Shown here: in pieces, positions 44,457 through 54,300 of the stretch
Numbering within the stretch: position 1 is the first letter of the stretch
How the letters are laid out: every line of letters starts with the position of its first letter
Source: Tenebrio molitor
Lineage: Eukaryota > Arthropoda > Insecta > Coleoptera > Tenebrionidae
Assembly: GCF_963966145.1 (NCBI RefSeq)
Contig: NC_091050.1
Location: forward strand, 8,556,001-8,620,000
Direction: 5' to 3'
Length of the DNA: 64,000 nt
Notes under the pieces: generated by a model
What the model saw: only the letters and a program-made list of their open reading frames with translations
Databases searched by the model: none
Told to the model about the DNA's origin: nothing
Made by a program: the position numbers and the translations under genes

Positions 44457-45931
44457 TTAGACGAAAGCGGGACAAGAGCCAGAATTATCTGAGGTATTTG
44501 TCAGCAAATTCCCATTAAACTGAATTAACACCAACTCATAAGTCACTATCGCTCCTGCAATCTGCAACCGATAACAACTTTCATGATTTATATATCCCCA
44601 ATGTATCAAACTTACGCTCAAGATTAGACCTCTAGTAATGCTGAAAAAATTTTTACCGGTGATTGCCACCTCAATTGCAGCTATCTGCTGAATAAATCTT
44701 TGAATCTGAAGTCATTCAAATAAAATATACGTGACGGCTACACATTAATTTTACCTCTGAATTATAAACATCGGACGGCACAGAAGTTAAGATTAGAAGC
44801 GGCTTTGTACTCTCATCATTGACTTTAGCACCAAACAAACACAAGCAAACTGTCCGAAGGATTAACAAACCAAAGGACCAATAAAAATACAAGCGCTCCC
44901 AGTTACTCCTCATCTGTTTTAAACTGTTGAATAGTTGGACCAAGATAAAAAACAAGTCTGAGGCAAATGTTAAAAGAACTATATAAGAGATTTCTTCGTC
45001 TACGGTTCGGCAAAATTTACAAACTCTGTTGTAGTCTTCTCGAAGGTTTTTCCAAGTGACTTCACTGTCTGTCTGCAAAAAATGAGAAATGTATTGTCTC
45101 TGGGATCATTTTCAAATACCTTTGCATCGGCGACTGACTTAATTCTGGCAGTTATTTGCTTAAATCTGTAAGCTAGAGCTGTACTGATGAACATGACAAA
45201 TAAATCATTATAAGTCCAAATGAAAGTTATCTGCAAATTTATCGCCTCGAAGATGAGACCCTTAACAACATCGTAATCCATCAACACAAAAATATGAGAA
45301 AAAGACATATTTTTGAAAAAGTAAGTAAAGGCATCGGCAGAACTGTTATTGCATCTTAGTGACAAATCAGCTTTATTGGTTTGACCAAAAATGTATTCAA
45401 CTGAAATTACGATGAAATAAAAAGTGTCATCACGGGAGACTTTATCTTACTCAGAGCCGCCAGCATAAAAACCGTCAGCAAAATGTTTAATTTCCTGTTA
45501 AGTCCATCTGGCCAACCATAACTCAACATTGACAGCTCAAGCTTTTCCCACGCTTTCATCAAAGCCGGCCAGTTTTTCGCCAGATTTAGAAACACACACC
45601 CAGCAATTATTCCAGAACAATAGAAAAATAATCGATTCGCTTCATGCAGGTCGAAACTTTTACCAGATATTTTGTACAGCTGCATGACAGTGATGAAAGT
45701 GGTTCCCAGAATGGTCAAAACTGCATACATCACTCGTATTGACTTCCAGGAGAAGTGCGAGGACCGGAAGTCCGGTCCTGATATTCCTTGAACCGGCAAG
45801 AATCCAAAAATTTGTGCCAGAATCAATATCTTCCCAAAGGATTTATGCGAGTTATACTTCTCTGAAGAACTTTTCTCCTTTGGTAACGTGACTGTTTTTA
45901 TGTTGACAGTCTTCATCAGTTTTTTTTCCAT
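44457..45931 (-). CDS. SR15: sugar-clade gustatory receptor, 424 aa, shifted start
   Basis: Exons on the - strand: 45931-45451, 45400-45120, 45072-44755, 44705-44616, 44561-44457; total 1275 bases, open. The ATG homologous to SR13 and SR16 (minus strand, 45961-45959) is followed after two codons by TAA (45952-45950), so translation must begin at the next in-frame Met, MEKKLMK at 45931. Landmarks: FGFLPVQGI then SHFSWKSIR; AKNWPALMKAWEKLE; TYNDLFVMFISTALAYRFKQ; TWKNLREDYNRVCKF; VNDESTKPLLIL; VYNSEI; TYELVLIQF in TM7. Same intron losses as SR13. The loop has LSLRCNNS in place of LSLECNNS. The loss removes only a variable cytoplasmic N-terminal segment, so function is probably kept. Confidence 0.92.
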
Positions 45932-45961
45932 CTCGTTTTTGTTTAATTGTTATATTTTCAT

Positions 45962-46357
45962 GCTGTGGGGTAGGCAAATTACAGTATAGAAATTAATGTC
46001 GTTTTACTTGTCGCACAAAATCAGTCAACAAGGCAAACACAATAATTGTTGTTTTAATCACTTTTGTACGACTTTGACACTGATATATTTGTATATTCAG
46101 GTTGTTTGGGCAGTTTCCGTGAACTTCGAAAACAGATTAACATATTTTCGTGATAATTTTATTGTTATAACAATAAATATCTAGATAATATGTAGATAAA
46201 AAAGTAATCGCCCTTTATTGTATTTTTAATCACTTCGTATTCTTTTAGTGAATTAAATTTGGTAAAGATAACTCCTCGTAAAATAAATAATGGAAGAGAG
46301 AAATGGATGGATTTTTTCATCTGGTATAAAAACACAATTTTGTAATTTTATCGTATA
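45962..46357. promoter_or_regulatory. SR15 5' flank with shared motif
   Basis: About 400 bp between SR15 and the SR16 stop. At 46044-46060 is AATTGTTGTTTTAATCA, about 85-110 bp upstream of the two possible starts, preceded by TCAACAAGGCAAACAC. Similar TCAACAAACAC precedes the motif of SR16. An additional ORF at 45996-46184 has no features. Confidence 0.45.
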
Positions 46358-47866
46358 TTAGACAAAAACAGGACAAGATCCGGCATTTTGTGAAGAATTT
46401 GTTAGCAAACTGCCGTTGAATTGAATCAACACCAACTCATAAGTCACTATCGCTCCTGCAATCTACAACGAATAAAAAAAATGTTGATTTATTTCTCCAG
46501 TTTATCGAACTTACGCTCAAAATCAGACCCCTTGTAATGCTGAAAAAATGTTTACCAGTGATTGCCACCTGAATCGCAACAATTTGCTGAATAAATCTTT
46601 GAATCTGAAGACATTTAAATAAAATACATAAAACATCTAAAACTTCTGGGATCTTACCTCCAAATTATAAACACTGGACGACACCGAAGTTAACACTAGA
46701 AGAGGTTTTGTACTCTCGTCATTGACTTTAGCACCAAACAAACACAAGCAAATTGTGCGAAAGATCAACAGACCGAAAGACCAATAAAAGTACAATCGCT
46801 CCCAGTTGTTTCTCATGTGTTTTAAACTGTTGAATAGTTGCACCAAGATAAAAAACAAATCTGAGGCAAATGTTAGGAGCACAATGTAAGCGATTACTTC
46901 ATCTACTGTCCTGCAAAGTCTGCAGAGCCTGGTGTAGTCCTCTCGTAAGTTTTTCCAAATGATTTCAGCGGTAATCTGCAAACAAATACACATTTGTCGG
47001 TTCTAGTGCAATTTCCAAATACCTTTGCATCGGCGACTGATTTAATTCTGGCAGTTATTTGCTTAAATCGGTATGCTAGAGCTGTGCTGATGAACATGAC
47101 AAATAAATCATTATAAGTCCAAATGAAAGTTAACTGTAAATTTATCGCTTCTAAGATGAGACCTTTGACAATATCGTAATCCATCAACACAAAAATGTGT
47201 GAAAAAGACATATTCCTGAAGAAATAAGTGAACGCATCGGCAGTACTATTGTTGCACTCTAGTGACAAATCAACTTTATTGCTTTGGCCAAAAATGTATT
47301 CAACTGAAATTATGTTGAAATAAAAAGTGTCATCTACGAGTCTTTGTCTTACTCAGAGCCGTCCCCATAAAAGCTACCAACAAAATATTCAACTTCCTGT
47401 TAAGTCCAGCGGGCCAACCATAACTCAACATTGACAGCTCAACATTGCCCCAGTCTTTCATCAAAGCGGGCCATTTTTTTGCCAGATTTAGAAACAAACA
47501 GCCAGCCAAGGCTCCAGAACAATGGAAGAACAATCGATTCGCTTCCATCAGATCTAGACCTTTACCAAATACTTTGTATAGTTGCATGACGGTGACGAAA
47601 GTCGCTCCCAAAATGGTCAAAATCGCGTACACCACTCGTGCTGACTTCCACGTGAAGTGCAACGACCGGAAATTCGGTCCCGTTACTCCTTGGGCTGGTA
47701 AAAATCCAAAAACTTGAGCCAGGATCAACATCTTGCAGAAAGATTTGTGAGAGTTGTGCTTATCTGAAAAACTTTTCTCTTTTGACGACATGAGAATTTC
47801 TTGATTGGTGACTTTCGTAGGTTCTTTTAACTTCATGTTTTTGTCGTGTGTTGGTTGTATTTTCAT
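46358..47866 (-). CDS. SR16: sugar-clade gustatory receptor, 435 aa
   Basis: Exons on the - strand: 47866-47353, 47303-47023, 46975-46658, 46604-46515, 46462-46358; total 1308 bases, open. Landmarks: FGFLPAQGV then LHFTWKSAR; AKKWPALMKDWGNVE; TYNDLFVMFISTALAYRFKQ; IWKNLREDYTRLCRL; VNDESTKPLLVL; VYNLEI; TYELVLIQF in TM7. It combines SR13-like N-terminal features with SR15-like TM4 and loop sequence (for example MSFSHIFVLMDYD in both), which may reflect gene conversion. Three introns are lost, as in the whole subgroup. A shared upstream motif lies about 100 bp 5' of the start. Confidence 0.93.
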
Positions 47867-49166
47867 GCTGCTGGGCGAGCAACTGGAGCATAGTACTTCA
47901 TGTCAAAAGTTAATGACTTTAATCACAATGTTTTCTTCGCCACATTAAATCAACAAACACATTAATTGTTGTTTTAATCAAAACTATATCTTTAAACCAG
48001 AGTAGACGCATGTTTAGTTTATTTATTATTTGTGTACTTTCAGTTGACCTATATAAACAATTTATGTAATTTATTTTCATAACATATTTATTACAGCGAG
48101 CAATCAATATGAAAATAACAACAAAAATCACCCATTAATTTATTTTTAATTGCATATTTAGTCACATATCACATTATTGCTGTTACATCTTCAATTTATT
48201 ATTATTAGGTATGTACTTGCGGTTGCAACAAACTCTATTGTGTGTCGTCTAAAGTACAAATTCTTTCCAATTCCAAAACCGAAAATAAAACAAGTCAATC
48301 TGTATCTAGTTTTATTCTTTCAATATACTACAACGGTCTACATTTCGTACAAAAACCACCTTTGTCATATTTTCTTCTAGGTACTCCGTCCGTGCCACGT
48401 TTGATCCCAACTTTCCTATAAACAGGTGACGCCGGCCGAAACTCGTTTACTTTCCTTCACGCTCTAAACATGTTCCTTTCGTTCACTCCTCTTCTCTCCC
48501 TCTACAAAAAAGACTGCGGCTTCGTAAAATCGAGCTGGGCAAAAATTCGATTGATTTTCTTCGAGACGACCTGCATCTCGAGAGGCGGGACTCAACCGGC
48601 TCTTTACAGAGTCACTCCGGCGTGGAAGGGGATCGGTCCATAAATCGGCAGCGACCCCGAAGATGGATTCGACAGTTCGACCCCGCCAGAGGGTCCCAAC
48701 GTGGGGTCACCTCCAGCAAGACGCCCGGAGAGCCCATTTCTTCGACCAATGTCGACCTCCCAGATGGCAGCAGGAGCCATTTCAACTATCTAACCCGGCG
48801 CATCCACCAGATTTGTATCGGGACGAAAACAATTTCTTAAATTTATAACAAATATTTTAAAGTTTTCAAAATGAAAATAAACATTCTTGATTGATACAAA
48901 ATTTTCCAGAAAAATAGAAAAAAATGCATTTACAAATAAATTGCTTATTCTGTAATTACTGGTGAACCATTAACGTTAACAAAAATGTAAAGAAACTTGA
49001 CGTGTTTGTAAAAAAATATATTGCAAAGAGATGTCAATATTCATAAAATAGGAAATTCCATAAATACTTTAGTTATTTTGTTGAAAATGTATGTTTATAT
49101 GTATTAACATTATTGATTGTGATTACAGATAATAAAATACGTATTTCTCCTGGAGCTGTCTCAAAA
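47867..49166. other. Intergenic, SR16 to SR17, with motif and GC-rich island
   Basis: 1.3 kb. The motif TTAATTGTTGTTTTAATCA is at 47962-47980, upstream of SR16. A strikingly GC-rich block lies at 48400-48845 (listed separately). The remainder is AT-rich with no gene. Confidence 0.55.
48400..48845. other. Unexplained GC-rich island
   Basis: About 450 bp clearly richer in GC than everything around it, with CpG-containing words such as GACGCCGGCCGAAACTCG, GCGACCCCGAAGATGG and ACCCGGCGCATCCACC. Two overlapping + strand open frames (48622-48840 and 48663-48848) end in it; neither shows a family I know. A pyrimidine-rich tract and TTCTTCTAG precede it at about 48375. It could be part of a retroelement, for example the 5' leader of an LTR element, or a first exon of an unknown gene. 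I cannot decide. Confidence 0.35.
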
Positions 49167-50747
49167 CTATTTACCCTTCAGCCTTAAGTATTGTACCAGA
49201 ACTAGTTCATAAGACACGATCGCCACAGTAATCTAAAAAAGTCATTAATTACACAAACTTCAAAAGATTGGGTTAAAAACGAAATGCGCCATAAAAAAGT
49301 CGTTTATATATTTCTCTGAAAAAATCGTACCCTTAGAATTAAACTTCTGGTAACCCTGAACACCTTATGTCCTGTTAATGCCGCCGCATTAAATTTTGTT
49401 TGATACAAAAGTCTCTCTATCTGAAAAAACATAACAAATAGAAGTGAAAAGTGCAGTAAAATATCACTTACTTCGACATTATATACATAGTGAGGTAAAG
49501 TATTTAGATAGTACCTGGGCTTCTTACTTTCCGAGTTTATATTTGCAGCATACAGAGCTACAGCAGAAATACGAGTAATCAGAAAGGCGAAAGAATAAAC
49601 ATAATAAGTTTTATCGAGGACACCATATCGAGGGGGATTCCTGAAAGAACGGTATAAATTTGTGCGCAAGCGTTTAGTCGCACCTTTCTCACTGTAAAGT
49701 GTTAAAAAGCTGCACAAGAACAACGAATATGTTGTTCCCAAATGACACCATGACAATGCTTGACATGACACCATCCAGAGCTTCGCACAAGAGAATCAGA
49801 TGTGCGTAGTCTTGTCTTACTTTCCGCCAAACATACTCATCTGCTACCTTCAATCAGCGTGAAAAAAAATACCGAAAGAGAGATCCTCGTCCTTACATGT
49901 TTCGTAGTCAAAAAATGTATGTTCTGTGACACCTGCTTGAACCTCGAAAACAAACACAGACTCATCAGAATAATAAAAAGATCCATAAAGTTCCACGATA
50001 TGGTACTGAACAAGTTCAGAATCTTAAAAATTGTATTAAGCTTAATGAAGAAATAAAATTGGGGTAAAACCTGAAAAAACACCCCCCATACTGCATTGTA
50101 GGTGATCAGAGTGAATACGTAATCAAATCTGAACTGAAAGTAACGGTCCATACTGTCCATGAAACTGTCACCCCGTCCGCAGGATTTAAACACAACAGCG
50201 ATGAACAACGCATGCTCCACTGAAACCTTGCTAAGTAACATTTTAAAGCGAGTTATTAAAAATTGAAAAATCACCGATGGCTGCGCCCAAAATAGCAACA
50301 GTCACCAATTTTAATTTCTTGCGTAGACCCGAAGGAAAACTATAACTGCCCATTGCTAAGTCAAGATCTGTCCATTTCTCCATAAGAGGTGGCCATTTCC
50401 TCGCTACGTCTATGAATATTACCACTGTGATCGCCGTGACCAGAAAAAACAAAAGAGTAACTAGAATGACCGCAGTTAACATTTTGTATGGCAAAACAAA
50501 CATGTTTACCCCAGTCCGAAAACTCCTGTCGACCCTCGCGAACCATTTTTGAGACAAAAAGAAATGTGTTCGCCGCAGCTACTGCAGCAAATGTCAGTGA
50601 GTAAACAGTTCGTTTAGAAATCCAGCGAAATCTTAGAGAACTGGAGTTTTCTCCTGTTATTCCAGTCACTGGTAACATCCCGAAACACTGGGCGAAAAAC
50701 AGGACAAAACACAGAGAGGAATGAGTGGTCTCTTCTTTAGATTGCAT
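49167..50747 (-). CDS. SR17: sugar-clade gustatory receptor, 392 aa, full intron set
   Basis: Exons on the - strand: 50747-50510, 50460-50275, 50219-50071, 50022-49897, 49847-49693, 49640-49472, 49420-49331, 49232-49167; total 1179 bases, open. Landmarks: FGMLPVTGI then LRFRWISKR near TM1; ARKWPPLMEKWTDLD after TM2; NFMDLFIILMSLCLFSRFKQ in TM4; VWRKVRQDYAHLILL in IL2; INSESKKPRYYL and VYNVEI after TM6; SYELVLVQY in TM7. Pairs with SR18: both have 149-, 126-, 155-, 169- and 90-base exons, CGRGDS/CQRGDS in the loop, and Ser before Tyr in TM7. All seven ancestral introns are present. The acceptor before the TM4 exon ends AAG, not CAG. Confidence 0.91.
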
Positions 50748-51392
50748 TCTAGACGATTTCCTATAAAGTTTTTATGAGCAACTATTTACTCTATCTATTA
50801 TTTGTAGAGTGTGGTGTAATTAAGTGTATGATCTAAGCACCGACGAAAAATACTTATTAAAAGTAGATTACCGTAAAGACGTGGTCGTAACATGTGTAAA
50901 CACCAGTACGTAGGAATAACACCAGAGACTGGCGAAACAATATCCACTTACACTCGATTGTTTTAACGGGGTCGCTTTAAAGGAGAAAACATTTTGGACT
51001 AGCAAAATATTGTTGTTGTTTTAATAATTATTTCCAAAATGCGGAAACAAAAGCGAAAGGAGAGACAAAAACTGCCACACTGAGAGCTGACGTGAGGTAG
51101 ATAAAGAAAATAATATATTCGTAACATTTTCGACAATAACCCAAGAGATAAATTTAACAAACATGGTGCAACTAGATAAATGATCGTGATAAATCAGCGT
51201 TTATCCACTTGAGTAAACACTTAACATACAACTCGATCAGAATTTATTACTTTTTATATTTAGGGTGTGGAATAAATAACTACGCTATGAATTACTACAC
51301 TTCATACTAATTACATAATTTGTTTTCAACACCAATCATGCAGGGGTTGTGTTGTTATTGCTAAATATTTTTCCGATCACCCCAACTACTAA
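50748..51392. other. Intergenic, SR17 to SR18
   Basis: 645 bp. Contains TTGTTGTTGTTTTAATAATT at about 51011-51030, a weaker form of the motif upstream of SR14-SR16, but 265 bp from the SR17 start. No gene. Confidence 0.45.
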
Positions 51393-54300
51393 TTAATCAA
51401 TATTGAACTGGATTAAAACCAACTCGTAGGACACAATGGCACTTGCAACCTAAAAGATTACACAATCATGGGATGTAGAGGAGGATACGGTAATTTTATA
51501 CGCTCAGAATTAAGGATTTGGTAACTTTGAACAATTGATGTCCTGTTAAGGCAATTGTATCGTATTTGGTCTGGTGTATGAACCTCTCTACCTAAAACAG
51601 ACATATTTTATGTATTGATTGAAATCTCACAGAACTGTTCATAAAATGTTTCCAATGTTGCAAGATGCTGTGAAAACTTGCCACCTGCAATGCACAATGT
51701 ATCGGGTGTTTTTTTAAATTTCACCTCAAAGTAGGCGTTCAAGAGTCGACTGTGAACGCCCCACTCCTGTAAAAACCTAAGATTGAAACAGCTGATCCGT
51801 GTAATGCGTTCACAATCGACTCTTCAACGCCTACTTTGAGGTGAAATTTAAAAACACCGGATAGGTACCTATAGTTGAATTTTTTTAATAAACAATTGTC
51901 AAAACGTTGTCTTGTTGGTATGAGCCAAACTGTGATTTTCATGGTAATACGATTGGTCACATTGAGTGTCAACATTTTTTTTATATAACTGAGCCTGCGC
52001 CCTAACGAGCGAGAGTTTATTTCAAATTCTCTTGATTTCTCATTAAATTTGTTTTGAAAATGAATTCACGGAAGAAAAGTACGGGAAGTGAAGTGAACAT
52101 AACCTTAACCATGATTTGGTGTCAAATTGTTATACAGCTGGTCCATATGTCCAAATTTTAGGGTGGTACGGTATGGTTTTTTACTTCATTTTGACACTGA
52201 CAATTGTTTATTAAAAAAATTTCACTATATATTTTTAATAATCGGGGTGGTTAACTGGTTGCCGAAACACCAGGGGCTTCTATATAATATCCACACTGCG
52301 GTGCAGAAAAATCGCGTACACTTCAAAAATCAAGCAATCAAGTTTTCAAGTATTTTTTGCTTTGTAAATATGGATTTTGACATTATATTTGTAAATAGGT
52401 TATAAACTGTCACTGAGATTGTCACTATTTTATTTGTTATTAGGAAAATGAAACATTTTTTTGACACTGACAAATAAAACGTCAAAACCAATCCAGACCG
52501 ACTTAATACAGCGAAAAATAGGTGTACGCGATTTTTCTGCACAGCAGTGAACAAGGTATTTCACAAATGATAATTTGCCCGACGGAATTGAAGATGCAAA
52601 TTTGCAAAGTTAACGTGGATACTGTTTTTTTTTTTTGTTTTTGGTTTCAATATTCTGTGTGAACAGATCTTAAAATTAAGTGAAACTGTGAAATAAAGTA
52701 CTTTTTAGACCTGGCTAACTATAGAACGTGTTTCACGTAAGAGTAGGAGACTGACGGACTCAAAATGCAACCCAATATTCAATTTTTATGAGTCACGAGG
52801 TGTAATTAATAAATCATCATTTTGACAAAAAGTGATTTGGACATCCCTGTAGTTTTTTTAAATTTTCCCTTGTTCACACGTTTGCGGAAAATCTCTCCAG
52901 GGATTGTCTTAGTTAGGGATGTGCAAAACTACAATTTTTAATTAATCTAGTTCCCATTGTCAAATGAATTTTGTGTTGCGTTTAGACTTCGTCACGTTCG
53001 TACTCTTAGGTAAAACACGTTGCATAAATCTGGTATCTGATTTTAATTTTTTTTTATGGTGATCTAACCTTTCATTATTATTTATTAGCTTGTTTGACAC
53101 GATGCTAAATTTCGTAGTAAATTTGTTAGAAAATGAGAGAGACCCTCGACAGGACCAATGAACGATCAGGATCATAGTCTGTCTTTGTCATATCCTGATC
53201 GTTCATTGGTCCTCTCTCATTTACTAGTAAATTTTCTCAAAAATTTAGTATCGTGTCAAACAAGCTTTAGACAATAATGCCATTTTCCTTCATTCTCTGG
53301 TTTGAAGGAGGTTTGTCAAAAATGTTTGTATTTCAGGTTAAGTATCACAAAGTAAGATGCTAAAGCTTTTCAACACTTACTGATACATTTTTTTTTTTTT
53401 TCAAAAAATGTATGAAAACATTTAAAAATACACTGTTTCGTTTGTTTTATAATTTTATATAATGTTTCAAAATCAAAAATCCACCAACATTGCATTCTAC
53501 CGAGCGATCATTTAAAAAATAAATCGAGTTTGCTTTGGAGCCAATGCTATAGCATGGGTTGCCACAGGTAACACGCCGACTCGATTTATTTTTTAATTGA
53601 TCGCACCGTACCTCGAAAATACAGCCGACAACGTCGCCAACTTTTGTTTTTAGTGTATCTATTTTAGTGCGATTCTGTTTCAAAATTTAACAAGATTGTT
53701 ATTGAACAATATTGATTTTGCATAGATCCAACCAATCAACAGCTTCATATCATAGCAACTAGAACATTGTTATATAGCAATATCGGTAAATTTTAAAACA
53801 GAATCGCAACAAATATCTGCAAGTGTCAGAAAAAAGTGGAGTAATGAAAAAAAAAAACTGTTGACAGTTGTTTTGATCGTAGTTCATCATGTTTTTTATT
53901 CTGATTTTATTATTTCACTCAAAAGGTATGAAATGGTAGTACGACCTTTTTGTACATAATAATTATTTTGTATTACGTAAATAAACTCAACAATGCAATG
54001 TCAAATTTTGGCAGAAGTTTGGGTCAACCCAAACAAACAACATAAAGAAGGTGCTAAAAACAAGAGAATAATAAGGAATTCAAATTTTGCGGTAATACAA
54101 TACAACAAAAATAAAATCCCTTTCAGTTATTTAAATTTAACAAAAAGCCAGACTACTGGTAATTTTTTTAATGACGGCGCAAGAAAGAAGTTTTTCTAAA
54201 AAGGAGGAACTTGATTTCTGTGTGTTCAAGAAATATCGTGACAAAATTAATTAAAGCTGCTTTGAACTAAATGACATTTGTAAATTTTAGTTTTAAAAAT

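Noticed and set aside
45950..45961. SR15 as a pseudogene because of the early stop
   Set aside because: A downstream in-frame Met restores the whole receptor, and all other exons and splice sites are intact.
50361..50557. Two overlapping - strand open frames suggesting a frameshift in SR17
   Set aside because: They are separated by a normal 49-bp intron; spliced, the frame is continuous.
51393..51591. Two exons as a receptor pseudogene fragment
   Set aside because: They supply exactly the exons missing from the gene at 54310-55586, in the right order, phase and subgroup; the distance is explained by insertions.
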